Assembly: GCA_964392345.1 (NCBI GenBank)
Contig: CAYMPQ010000008.1
Location: 1-38,884, forward strand
From: JAUVXY01 sp964392345
GTDB taxonomy: Bacteria; Actinomycetota; Humimicrobiia; Humimicrobiales; Humimicrobiaceae
Direction: 5' to 3'
Length of the DNA: 38,884 nt
Within the stretch, counting starts at the first letter, position 1. The number at the start of each line of letters is the position of its first letter. Below are positions 1-8,492 of the stretch, piece after piece. Below the pieces are notes generated by a model that saw nothing but the letters and a program-made list of their open reading frames with translations, was not told the origin of the DNA and did not search any database. Position numbers and translations under genes: made by a program.

Positions 1-125
1 ACAGAAGAGTTCTTCCTGCAGTGGCAGTAAGTATTGCAAAAGCTGCAATAGAAACGGGAGTGGCTCCCAAAGATACTGATCTTGGCTGGATAGAGAAAAA
101 AGCAAAAAGTATCTTAAGAAAATGA
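1..125 (+). CDS. C-terminus of probable malic enzyme (partial)
   Basis: An open frame enters from the left edge and gives about 40 residues before TGA at 123-125. The tail contains RRVLPAVAVSIAKAAIETGV, which resembles the C-terminal helix of NAD(P)-dependent malic enzymes (oxaloacetate-decarboxylating malate dehydrogenases), where a segment such as RV.PAVA.AVAKAA is typical. Malic enzyme converts malate to pyruvate and CO2. The stop overlaps the next start as ATGA, so the two genes are probably translationally coupled. Only the tail is visible, so the identification rests on one motif and is tentative. Confidence 0.5.
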   Translation, partial: RRVLPAVAVSIAKAAIETGVAPKDTDLGWIEKKAKSILRK

Positions 126-1366
126 AGCTAAAAATACCATATGGGGCAAAAGAATTAAAAATTGAAATACCAGATAAAAATATTCTTTATCTATTTAATG
201 CAGCTAAAAATAATCACAATAGTATAGATGAAGAAGAGATAATAAAAAATGCCCTAGCTAGTCCTATAGGTTCTGACAGGCTACCTAGAATTGCTAAAGG
301 GAAAAATAGTGCTGCGATACTAGTTAGTGATATAACAAGGCCCACTCCAAGCTATAAATTCTTACCCTTTATTGTTGATGAGCTATTTAAAATAGACATA
401 GAAGATATAAAGATAATCTTTGGCCTTGGTATACACAGACCTCATACAGACTTAGAAAAGAGAAAGCTTGTTGGAGAGTATGTGGCAAGCAAAGCCAAGC
501 TAATCGACTCAGATATAAAAAGATGTATACACTTGGGTACAACCTCAAGGGGAACCCCAGTTGAAGTATTTAGGGAAGCACTAAATACCGATATACTTAT
601 AGCTACAGGAAATATTGAGTACCATTACTTTGCAGGTTATAGTGGAGGAGCCAAAGCACTTCTGCCAGGAATATGCTCAAAGGCTACGGTATCTGCAAAT
701 CATTCCATGATGCTTGAAGAAGGCGCAGTTGCAGGAAATTATGCAACAAATCCAGTAAGCCTTGATATCAAAGAATCAACAACTATTGCTAACATAGATT
801 TCATGTTTAATGTGATAGTTGATGATAAAAAAAGTATAATAGCAGCTGTAGCTGGAGATATAAATAAAGCGCATCTTAAAGGTGTAAAGATATACGATGA
901 TATATATAGCCTCGCTGCAAAAAAAAAGGCAGATCTTGTAATAACTAGCCCCGGAGGATATCCAAAAGATATTAACCTGTATCAAGCTCAAAAGGCACTA
1001 GATAATGTAAAAGAGATAGTAAAGGAGAAAGGAAAGATAATTTTTGTTGCAGAATGTCCTGAAGGATATGGGGAGGATACATTCAAACACTGGATGAAAG
1101 ATGCCACCAACTACCCCTTGCTAAAGGATAGGATAAAAGAAAAGTTTGTATTAGGAGGACATAAAGCTGTAGTTGTATCTAAGATGCTTGATAATTTTAA
1201 AATATATTTGTATTCAGGATTTTCTAAAAAAGAAACAGAGTCCATGGGGTTTAAAAAGGTAGAAAATCTTAAAAAGATTATAGACTTAAATATAAGTCAA
1301 GACAAAAATATAAAAATTACTTTGGTACCTTCGGGCAGGTTTGTTAAATTTGTGGATACAGATTAA
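122..1366 (+). CDS. LarA-superfamily nickel-dependent 2-hydroxyacid racemase/epimerase
   Basis: A 414-residue protein with the LarA (DUF2088) layout and about the usual length. Visible landmarks are RPTPSY (R73), GLGIHRPHT (H105, H108) and HYFAGYSGGAKALLPG with H168 and K178, followed by H194. The H168/K178/H194 spacing equals that of His174/Lys184/His200 in Lactiplantibacillus LarA, where Lys184 carries the nickel-pincer (NPN) cofactor. The family includes lactate, malate, hydroxyglutarate and phenyllactate racemases and a gluconate epimerase, so the substrate cannot be read from fold alone. The ATGA overlap with a probable malic enzyme favours malate, by inference. Two transketolase subunits follow 39 bases later, leaving sugar acids possible. 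The cofactor genes larB, larC and larE are not in the window. Confidence 0.85.
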   Translation: MKLKIPYGAKELKIEIPDKNILYLFNAAKNNHNSIDEEEIIKNALASPIGSDRLPRIAKGKNSAAILVSDITRPTPSYKFLPFIVDELFKIDIEDIKIIFGLGIHRPHTDLEKRKLVGEYVASKAKLIDSDIKRCIHLGTTSRGTPVEVFREALNTDILIATGNIEYHYFAGYSGGAKALLPGICSKATVSANHSMMLEEGAVAGNYATNPVSLDIKESTTIANIDFMFNVIVDDKKSIIAAVAGDINKAHLKGVKIYDDIYSLAAKKKADLVITSPGGYPKDINLYQAQKALDNVKEIVKEKGKIIFVAECPEGYGEDTFKHWMKDATNYPLLKDRIKEKFVLGGHKAVVVSKMLDNFKIYLYSGFSKKETESMGFKKVENLKKIIDLNISQDKNIKITLVPSGRFVKFVDTD

Positions 1367-1405
1367 AAATCTTGTGCAAGACACTATAAAGCTATGGAGG
1401 AAAAT

Positions 1406-2245
1406 ATGATTAAAAAATTAGACTCAAAAATAGTATTGGAAATAAAGGAAAGGGCATCAGATATTAGATGTTCAGTGTTGAATATGATATCAAAAGCTCA
1501 AGTTGGACATCTTGGAGGGTCTCTTTCTGCAGCTGACATATTGGCAACTCTTTATTTTAATATACTTAACATAGACCCCCAAAGGCCTGAATGGCCAGAT
1601 AGGGATAGGCTAATAATTTCAAAAGGCCATGGGGCTACAGCCCTCTATTCGGTGCTTGCACTTAGGGGATATTTTGGTATTGATGAGCTAAAAACATTTG
1701 GTACTATTGGAAGCAAACTTCAGGTACATCCTGATAAAACCAAAGTTGCAGGTGTTGAGGCATCGACTGGCGCACTGGGCCAAGGACTATCAATCGGAGC
1801 TGGGGTTGCCTATGCGGCAAAACTTGATGCTAAATCATACCGAACTTATGTAATACTTGGCGATGGAGAGATTCAAGAAGGGCAAATTTGGGAAGCTGCA
1901 ATGTTTTGTTCCCATTACAGGCTAGATAACCTAACTGCAATACTTGACTATAACAATGTCCAGCTTATGGGGAATGTCTCAGATATTATAGAAATAGCTC
2001 CAGTAGCAGAAAAATGGACAGCCTTTGGGTGGAATGTAATAGAGATAAATGGCCATGACATATTACAGATTATAAATGCATGCAAAACTGCAGAATTAAA
2101 AAAAGGTAAACCAACGATCATAGTAGCAAAAACAACGAAAGGTAAGGGTGTAAGTTTTATGGAAGGTACTTGCAACTGGCACGGCAAAGCACCTACACCG
2201 GAAGAATGTAAAAAAGCTATTTCTGAAATAAAAAATATTGAATAA
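1406..2245 (+). CDS. Transketolase, N-terminal (TPP-binding) subunit
   Basis: A 279-residue N-terminal half of transketolase. It has the thiamine diphosphate motif GDGEIQEGQIWEAAMF followed about 15 residues later by DYNN, and the early SKGHGATALYS segment. I choose ATG 1406 because GGAGG lies at 1396-1400 with a 5-base spacer; an in-frame ATG at 1394 contains that Shine-Dalgarno itself. The partner subunit begins 35 bases downstream. In split transketolases of archaea and many anaerobes the two halves form the active enzyme, which interconverts pentose, triose and hexose phosphates. DeoC just downstream would feed the same pool. Most likely co-transcribed with the racemase and with the C-terminal subunit. 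Confidence 0.93.
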   Translation: MIKKLDSKIVLEIKERASDIRCSVLNMISKAQVGHLGGSLSAADILATLYFNILNIDPQRPEWPDRDRLIISKGHGATALYSVLALRGYFGIDELKTFGTIGSKLQVHPDKTKVAGVEASTGALGQGLSIGAGVAYAAKLDAKSYRTYVILGDGEIQEGQIWEAAMFCSHYRLDNLTAILDYNNVQLMGNVSDIIEIAPVAEKWTAFGWNVIEINGHDILQIINACKTAELKKGKPTIIVAKTTKGKGVSFMEGTCNWHGKAPTPEECKKAISEIKNIE

Positions 2246-2280
2246 TGCAACAATTTTAAAAATCTAAGGGGGTTGATATT

Positions 2281-3216
2281 TTGGCAGAAATAAGAGAGGC
2301 TTTCGGAAAGGCACTAGTGAAATTAGGATCAAAAAATAAGAATATTATGGTGCTTGATGCAGACCTTGCAAGTTCAACAAAGACAACTTACTTTGCAGAT
2401 AAATACCCTGAAAGGTTTATCCAGTGCGGGATAGCAGAACAGAACATGGTAGGAGTATCAGCGGGACTTGCATCATGTGGAAAAATACCATTTGTAGCAA
2501 CCTTTGCCGCATTTATAAGTAAAAGAGCATTAGATCAGGTATCAATTTCAATAGCATATCAACATCTTAATGTAAAACTTGTTGGAGCATATACCGGTCT
2601 GTTTAATGGAAAGACAGGAGCAAGCCATATGGCAGTTGAGGATATATCCATAATGAGAGCAATTCCTGGTATGGTTGTAATAGATCCAGCTGATGAATTT
2701 GAGATGGTAAGTGCAGTATTTGAAATTGCTAAACATGAGGGACCGGTGTACCTTAGAGAAACAAGAGATGAGTGGCCTGCTGTATTTGGCCCTGATTGCA
2801 AGTTTAAAATAGGGAAAGCTAGAATAGTAAAGGATGGAACCGACGTAACTATTATTTCCTGTGGAGTTATGACTTCAGTTGCCCTTCAAGCAGTTAGTTT
2901 ACTTAAAACCGAAGGAATAAGCACAAGAGTAGTAAATATGTCTACAATAAAACCAATAGATAAAGAGATGATAATAAAGTGTGCAAAAGAAACAAAAGCT
3001 ATAGCAACAGCGGAAAACCATAACATATATGGAGGATTGGGGAGTGCAGTATCTGAAGTAATTGTAGAAGAAAATCCTTGTCCAATGGTTAGAATCGGTA
3101 TACTTGATACTCTAAATGAGGCAGGAACAAATGAAGAACTTATTAAAAAGTATAAGATGAACACAGAATATATGGTGGAAGTTGTAAAAAAATTAGTTAA
3201 TAGAAAAGTTAATTAA
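2281..3216 (+). CDS. Transketolase, C-terminal subunit
   Basis: A 311-residue C-terminal half of transketolase: pyrimidine-binding domain with RFIQCGIAEQNMVGVSAGLA (the AEQN glutamate is the one that activates thiamine), then the C-terminal domain ending at 3216. The start is TTG 2281, supported by AAGGGGG at 2266-2272 with an 8-base spacer. It lies 35 bases behind the N-terminal subunit and must act with it. The same architecture occurs in DXP synthase and pyruvate dehydrogenase E1 beta, but the short length, lack of a lipoyl-enzyme context and presence of the N-half beside it favour transketolase. Confidence 0.92.
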   Translation: MAEIREAFGKALVKLGSKNKNIMVLDADLASSTKTTYFADKYPERFIQCGIAEQNMVGVSAGLASCGKIPFVATFAAFISKRALDQVSISIAYQHLNVKLVGAYTGLFNGKTGASHMAVEDISIMRAIPGMVVIDPADEFEMVSAVFEIAKHEGPVYLRETRDEWPAVFGPDCKFKIGKARIVKDGTDVTIISCGVMTSVALQAVSLLKTEGISTRVVNMSTIKPIDKEMIIKCAKETKAIATAENHNIYGGLGSAVSEVIVEENPCPMVRIGILDTLNEAGTNEELIKKYKMNTEYMVEVVKKLVNRKVN

Positions 3217-3323
3217 TTTTCCTATGTAAGTAGTAATAATATTTTTGGTTCTTTAAAAAATGAATATTAGTTTTAAAAGATATGTTTAAATAAATTATTA
3301 TCTTATTATACGGGAGAAGGCTA

Positions 3324-3989
3324 ATGGTAACCTATGAAGAAATTGCTCAGATGATCGATCATTCACTGCTTAATCCCATTCTTACAAATCAGGATATAAT
3401 GGAAGGCTGTAGAATTGCCAGAGAATATAGGGTTGCATCTGTTTGCTGCAGGCCGAGCGATGTTATCCTTGTAAAAAAATGTCTTGAAGACTCCAGTGTT
3501 GCTACAACTACTGTTATTGGTTTCCCACATGGTGCTACGACAACTGCTGCTAAAGTTTTTGAATCCAAAGAAGCAATAAGCAATGGAGCTGTTGAGCTGG
3601 ATGTTGTTTTAAATATTGGAAAGCTTCGTTCTGGCGATCATGAGTTTGTAAAAAATGATCTTGAGGCTGTTACAGATTTATGTCATAGCAGAGGTGTGAT
3701 TGTAAAAGTCATATTTGAAAATTGTTATTTAGATACAGATCAGAAAATAGCAGCGTGTAGGATTTGTAATGATATTAATGTTGATTTTGTAAAAACATCA
3801 ACTGGCTACGGAACAGGTGGTGCTACTGATGAAGATTTGAAATTAATGAGAAATTACTGCAAGCCTGAGATAAGGCTCAAAGCAGCAGGCGGGATCAGGA
3901 CTTTAGAAAGAGCAATTGAAATTAAAAAGCTGGGCTGTAGCAGATTTGGTGCAACTGCTACAGTTGGTATTCTTGAAAGATTAAAATAG
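3324..3989 (+). CDS. deoC: Deoxyribose-phosphate aldolase
   Basis: A 221-residue class I aldolase of normal length that cleaves 2-deoxyribose 5-phosphate to glyceraldehyde 3-phosphate and acetaldehyde. Visible catalytic elements are D93 in ELDVVLNIG, K128 in VIVKVIFEN, the Schiff-base K157 in FVKTSTGYGTGGAT and K186 in LKAAGGIRT. Two differences from common DeoC are mild: VIFENCYL replaces the usual I(L)ET segment, and the C-terminus is short. It follows transketolase after 107 bases of untranslated DNA and precedes a sugar isomerase by 13 bases, so it is likely in an operon with the latter. Role by context is catabolism of deoxynucleosides or related sugars. Confidence 0.95.
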   Translation: MVTYEEIAQMIDHSLLNPILTNQDIMEGCRIAREYRVASVCCRPSDVILVKKCLEDSSVATTTVIGFPHGATTTAAKVFESKEAISNGAVELDVVLNIGKLRSGDHEFVKNDLEAVTDLCHSRGVIVKVIFENCYLDTDQKIAACRICNDINVDFVKTSTGYGTGGATDEDLKLMRNYCKPEIRLKAAGGIRTLERAIEIKKLGCSRFGATATVGILERLK

Positions 3990-4002
3990 AGGTGAGGTAA
4001 AA

Positions 4003-4881
4003 TTGAAGATAGGATATTTAAGCGCATGTTTCCCAGAAAGGACTTTCGAAGAAGTTGTTGCGTGGGGTGCAAGAAGTGGTTTTCAGATGGTCGAAATTCC
4101 ATGCTGGCCAAAAGAATATGAAAAAAGAAGATATGCAGGTGTTACGCACATAGATGTTGAGAAATTGGATGATACGGAAGTTAAAAAGATTGATGAAACT
4201 TTAAAAGCAAACAACATGGAAATTTCGTCTCTTGCCTATTATCCTAATTATCTTGATCCTGATGAATCCAAGAGAGATTTCTATATTAATCATCTGAAAA
4301 AAGTTATTGTTGTAGCAAGGACACTAAATGTGGAGGTTGTAGGAACTTTCGTCGGCAGAGACAAAGATAAGGATGATGATTATAACTTAAAGATGTATAA
4401 GGAAATTTTTGTAGATATTGTAAAATTTGCAGAAGAATATAAAATCAAAATAGCGATTGAAAACTGTACAATGCTCTGGACAGACAGATGGCCTGGTGGT
4501 CATAATATCACAAGGTCTCCTGAAATACGGGAAAAGATGTTTGATCTTATCCAGTCCGATTACATAGGCCTGAATTTAGATCCATCACATCTTGTTTGGC
4601 AATTTATAGATTATGTAAAAGCTGTTTATTCTTTTAAGGATAAGATTTTTTACACACATGCAAAAGACACAAAGATGTTACCCGATAAGCTTGCTGAAAA
4701 AGGAATTTATGGATTTAGTTTTTACGAAGATAAAATAGCAGGTATGGGCGATATTGACTGGAAGAAATACTTAAGAGCCTTGCACGAAGTTGGCTATAAG
4801 GGTGTAGTTAGTATTGAGCATGAGGATAGGGATTGGGAAAAAAATGAAGGAATATGTCAGAAAAGGCGTGCTTTTAACTAA
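4003..4881 (+). CDS. Sugar phosphate isomerase/epimerase (xylose isomerase-like TIM barrel), C-terminal tail frameshifted
   Basis: A 292-residue AP-endonuclease-2-family TIM barrel. Metal-binding candidates are Glu in KIAIENC, Asp/His in LNLDPSH, His in YTHAKD and Glu in SIEHED. The start is TTG 4003 with AGAGGTGAGG just upstream, 13 bases after deoC. The frame ends KNEGICQKRRAFN, which is not a family-like tail. Removing one A from the A7 run at 4838-4844 instead gives a helix containing YVRKGVLLTKRLISLYI that ends at TAA 4904-4906, which is what this family normally has. So the gene carries a single-base frameshift very near its end, or a sequencing error. The core is intact and may still fold. 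Exact substrate unknown. Confidence 0.82.
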   Translation: MKIGYLSACFPERTFEEVVAWGARSGFQMVEIPCWPKEYEKRRYAGVTHIDVEKLDDTEVKKIDETLKANNMEISSLAYYPNYLDPDESKRDFYINHLKKVIVVARTLNVEVVGTFVGRDKDKDDDYNLKMYKEIFVDIVKFAEEYKIKIAIENCTMLWTDRWPGGHNITRSPEIREKMFDLIQSDYIGLNLDPSHLVWQFIDYVKAVYSFKDKIFYTHAKDTKMLPDKLAEKGIYGFSFYEDKIAGMGDIDWKKYLRALHEVGYKGVVSIEHEDRDWEKNEGICQKRRAFN

Positions 4882-5147
4882 AAGATTAATATCTCTTTAT
4901 ATCTAATTATCTAGTTGTTTAAAGCTATAATAGATGGCATTGAAAAGTAAGAGTCAAATTTTGCTTTGTCTAGTTATAGTAATGCATTTCAACGTCAGAT
5001 TTTGGAGACTATAGCTCTATTGCTGTAAACTAGGTTGCAGGTGGTAGGAGGAATAGACCTTATTTTAAGATATATGGAGCAAAAAAGTAATTGTATAGGA
5101 TTGTGAAAATCAGTACAAAAAAATAAAAAATAGGTTGACACATAAAT

Positions 5148-6489
5148 ATGGATATTCTAAACGACAAAGAAATTAGAGAAATAAGAAAAAGTGTAAGAGA
5201 TTTTTTAGAACATTATGGTATGTATTATGCATCTATTGATATTCAGAAATATGTGGATAGTTTTTTACAGGAGATGCAGAAAAGCCTTATAGGTGCCGAG
5301 AGTTCTCTTAAGATGTTTCCCACTTTTATACAGCTTATGAGAGAAATGCCAAAAACAAGTCTGTAATAGTTCTTGATGCTGGTGTTACTAACTTCAGGTC
5401 TGCTGTTGTTACATTCAGTGATAAAAGTGAGCCCAAAATTAGTAATTACAGGCAGTCTTTTAGCCTGGATCCAAAGGCAATGAAGTTACAAAAAATGAAT
5501 TCTTCAACATAATTGTTGATAATATTAAAGATATTATTGACGTCAGTGATTCTATTGGATTTGTTTTTTCATACCCCACTGAAATTTTTCCGAATAAAGA
5601 TGGAAAGTTGATTAGATTCAACAAAGAAGTAAAAGCAAAAGAAGCTAAAGGTGAATTTATTGTAGAAAATCTATTGCAGACAATAAAAAACCGTGGATAC
5701 AGTGGAGACAAAAAAGTTGTGGTATTAAACGATACAGTTACATCTCTTTTGTCAGGGATCTCATCTTTCCAAGACAGGGAGTTTGAAAGTTATATTGGTT
5801 TTATACTTGGTACTGTTTTGAATGCATGCTACATTGAAAAAAATAAGAATATTAAAAAAAAGTTTATAGAGGATTTGGACTAGGAAGATTACCAGGTTAT
5901 TAACATTGAAGCTGGTAATCTTTCAAGAGGACCACGTGGAGAAATTGATATTAAATTTGCTAGTACAACAATAAATCCTGGTATGAATAGCTATGAAAAG
6001 ATGCTATCCGGAGCTTATCTTGGTGGTCTTGCAACAGAGGTAATTAGGTATGCAATTTGTGACAAGTTGCTTACAGAAGCCTTCTCTGAAAGTTTTAGAG
6101 GTTCAATTATTCTTAAATCAAAAGATATAGATGATTTTCTCTGCTATCCTCCTAAAGATGAATATCTTAAAGATCTAATAAAAAATGCATCTAATAAAGA
6201 CCTTGCATTTATTTACTATATATTTGAGAGTCTGGTGGAAAGGGCAGCAATTTTAACTTCAATAATTTTAGCTTCAGTAATAGTGAAATCTGATAAAGGG
6301 AAAAATCCATGTTATCCTGTTTGTATTACTCCTGAAGGTAGTTGTTTCTACGGATCAAAGAATTTCCAGTCTCGAGTTGACCATTATCTTGGCAATATTT
6401 TAATTCAAAGAGGTAATTATCATTATGAAATAAACAAAGTTGATAATGCAATAATTTTAGGTGCGGCAGTCGCAGGTTTGACTGGCTAG
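5148..6489 (+). pseudogene. Eukaryotic-type hexokinase, disrupted by two frameshifts and one in-frame stop
   Basis: Three reading frames together reconstruct one hexokinase of about 447 residues. The piece starting at 5148 ends SSLKMFPTFIQLMRE. A second frame from about 5351 carries VIVLDAGVTNFRS, the phosphate-1 ATP motif. A third frame from about 5473 carries SYPTEIFPN, LGTVLNACYIEK (adenosine-side motif), VINIEAGNL (like INTEWG) and INPGMNSYEKMLSGAYLG. One extra A at 5351-5355 and one at 5473-5475 would rejoin the frames. An amber TAG at 5881-5883 also interrupts the third frame, with clear homology on both sides. This is the hexokinase fold of eukaryotes, spirochaetes and some other bacteria, not a ROK glucokinase. 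Probably inactive unless several bases are miscalled. Confidence 0.82.
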
Positions 6490-6982
6490 GATTTTCAATG
6501 ATACAACCACCCCCACAGAGCTTATTGCCAGATGGAAAAGGTAGTACCTGAATGAAAAATTTTATGGAGGTTCAAATAGCGATATTGAATTTTAATTCAT
6601 ACATACTTTCCCCATCTTTTATTCCAGCTATACTTGAACAATTTGATTATTTCAATAAAGTTTAACTCAACTTTTGATTTAAAATCATAAAAGTCCACTA
6701 TATCGGAGGACTGGTGGCCTATTTTTGGTCACTGCAACCTTTAAAATTTCAGTAAACACAAGATAAAACAATTATAGGTTAACAAAAGAAATAATTATTT
6801 TCAAATAGAAGTAGGCGAAGAATTAGGTTACTACATTTCAATATTAATACAAAAAACCTCACCATAATGGGAGTATAAGTGTATAAAATAGGCTAAAATT
6901 TAATGACTTTAGGTGATTATTTTGAAGCTTGGGTTAATAAGTATACTTTTAATTTTTACTTGACAATAATTTTTTTAAAAAA
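6490..6982 (+). other. Long intergenic stretch with possible mobile-element debris
   Basis: No intact gene here. A 33-codon ATG frame at 6564-6665 has no recognisable family. The stretch around 6693-6735 contains GGACTGGTGGCCTATTTTTG followed by GTCACTG, reminiscent of the repeated GTGGCC..TTTTGG blocks seen near ends of IS21-family elements, but I see no istA or istB sequence. Together with the broken hexokinase upstream this looks like a decaying segment. The IS21 idea is a weak resemblance only. Confidence 0.3.
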
Positions 6983-7011
6983 TTGACAAGAAATATGGAA
7001 TACGGTATAAA
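6983..7011 (+). promoter_or_regulatory. Sigma-70-type promoter upstream of alanine dehydrogenase
   Basis: TTGACA at 6983-6988 is a perfect -35 box, followed by a 17-base spacer and TATAAA at 7006-7011 (five of six to TATAAT). It points to the alanine dehydrogenase start about 95 bases downstream, leaving an untranslated leader of roughly 85-90 bases. A second TTGACA at 6960-6965 has no -10 box at the right distance. Confidence 0.7.
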
Positions 7012-7106
7012 TTTAAATGTATAACATAATACCATTGTAATGCTACTGCAAAACTCCTGAAATCAGTTTTTTATAATTTATAAAATTTATAAAAAAAGGA
7101 TTTAAC

Positions 7107-8216
7107 ATGATAATAGGAATCCCAAAAGAAATAAAAGAGAGCGAATACAGGGTATCAATTACCCCGGGTGGTGCATACGAGCTTATAAGAAGCAGCCATA
7201 AAGTTCTGGTACAAAATAGTGCAGGTGATGGAAGCGGACATACCGACAAAGAATACATAGACGCAGGAGCTAAAATATGCAGTACAATTGAAGAAGTTTA
7301 CAAGTTATCCGAGATGATAGTAAAGGTAAAAGAACCAATCCAGCCCGAGTATTCCCTTATTAGAAAAGACCAGATACTTTTTACATACCTCCACCTGTCA
7401 TCAAATAAGAAATTAGTTGAAGTCCTGCTTAAATCAGGCGCTGCATGCATAGCATATGAGACAATAGAAAAGTGCGGCCATTTTCCACTTCTTGCTCCTA
7501 TGAGTGAGGTTGCAGGCAGAGTTGCTGCAATTGTTGGCGCATACTATCTGGGAATAAATTTTGGCGGAAACGGAGTTCTAATCAGCGGAGTGTCTGGAGT
7601 TCTGCCCGGGTATGTACTGATACTTGGTGCAGGAGTTGTTGCAAAAAGTGCAGCAAAGATGGCATCAGGGCTTGGAGCAAAAGTTACCATTATGTCACCA
7701 TTTATAGATGAGTTAAGAGAAATTGAGATGGAAAACTACTTTGGCCATAATGTTTCTACACTTATTATGTCATCTTACAGCATTACAGAAGAGATAAAAA
7801 AAGCTGACATACTAATTAGTGCTGTATATATAAGAGGAGCAAGAACGCCAATACTTGTTACAAAAGATATGGTAAAGATGATGAAAAAAGGCTCAGTAAT
7901 AGTTGCTGTAGATATTGACCAGGGAAGCAGCATTGAAACTGCAAAAGCTACAACCCACAAAGATCCGGTATATATAAGAGAAGGGGTGCTGCATTACTGT
8001 GTAGCTAATATGCCGGGTGTTTTTTCAAAGACATCAACCCTTGCTTTGACAAACCTGACACTGCCATATATTAAAAAAATTGCAGATTACGGGACAGATG
8101 TATTTAAAAAAGACAAAGAGATACTGAGCGGACTAAATATATACAAAGGCAGAATAGCATGCAGAAAAGTTGCAGAAGATGTTGGTATGGAAAATATGTG
8201 CAAAGAGTATAGATAA
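7107..8216 (+). CDS. ald: Alanine dehydrogenase (NAD-dependent)
   Basis: A 369-residue alanine dehydrogenase, the standard length, catalysing reversible oxidative deamination of L-alanine to pyruvate and ammonia. Visible are MIIGIPKEIKESEYRV with substrate-binding R15, K75 in KVKEP, H96 in TYLHL, the nucleotide-binding LILGAGVVAKSAA at about 171-183, catalytic-region D269 in VAVDIDQG, and HYCVANMPGV. AAAAAAAGGA lies a few bases before the ATG. It is monocistronic or heads a short unit with the MoaD-like stub 32 bases downstream, and it has its own strong promoter. In an anaerobe it probably acts in nitrogen and redox balance during alanine formation or use. Confidence 0.96.
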   Translation: MIIGIPKEIKESEYRVSITPGGAYELIRSSHKVLVQNSAGDGSGHTDKEYIDAGAKICSTIEEVYKLSEMIVKVKEPIQPEYSLIRKDQILFTYLHLSSNKKLVEVLLKSGAACIAYETIEKCGHFPLLAPMSEVAGRVAAIVGAYYLGINFGGNGVLISGVSGVLPGYVLILGAGVVAKSAAKMASGLGAKVTIMSPFIDELREIEMENYFGHNVSTLIMSSYSITEEIKKADILISAVYIRGARTPILVTKDMVKMMKKGSVIVAVDIDQGSSIETAKATTHKDPVYIREGVLHYCVANMPGVFSKTSTLALTNLTLPYIKKIADYGTDVFKKDKEILSGLNIYKGRIACRKVAEDVGMENMCKEYR

Positions 8217-8248
8217 GTTAGAGCGCATAAAAAAGGAGAGGAAAATTA

Positions 8249-8326
8249 ATGGCTGTAGAAGTAAGAATTCCTATAGCTTTTAGAAGATTTGTTGATGGAA
8301 AAAATTTAATGAAAGATGTGGAATGA
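8249..8326 (+). pseudogene. Truncated MoaD/ThiS-like sulfur-carrier stub
   Basis: A 25-codon frame with an excellent Shine-Dalgarno (AAAAGGAGAGG, 8231-8241) begins MAVEVRIPIAFRRFVDGK, matching the start of MoaD-family ubiquitin-like sulfur carriers. These normally run about 80-95 residues and end in GG; this one stops at TGA 8324-8326. The rest of the fold is absent, so it is a truncated remnant, though the ribosome-binding site survives. The resemblance rests on about 18 residues. Confidence 0.45.
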
Positions 8327-8427
8327 GTAAATATGCCAGTGATGTCCCGGATTTTATGAGAAAAGAAAAACTGGATACGCATGATTCAGTATATGGTGTG
8401 GACAAGGAGGAATTAGCAGAGTTCTAG
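8323..8427 (+). CDS. Small open frame overlapping the MoaD-like stub, unknown
   Basis: A 34-residue frame starts within the stub's stop as ATGA (ATG 8323) and ends at TAG 8425-8427. It begins MSKYASDVPDFMRKEK and ends KEELAEF, a charged soluble sequence that reads like the C-terminal tail of a larger enzyme, not a free-standing peptide. I do not recognise the family. It may be the far end of whatever gene once joined the stub, left after an internal deletion, or a coupled micro-protein. Confidence 0.25.
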   Translation: MSKYASDVPDFMRKEKLDTHDSVYGVDKEELAEF

Positions 8428-8492
8428 TGCGACCTTGTAGCTTGGTCCTTATATTTTTTAAATATATTTTGTTTATACAGGAGCTGTTATTG

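Noticed and set aside
5134..5154. TTGACA just before the hexokinase start as a promoter
   Set aside because: No -10 box at 16-18 bases, and it would place the transcript start inside the coding region.
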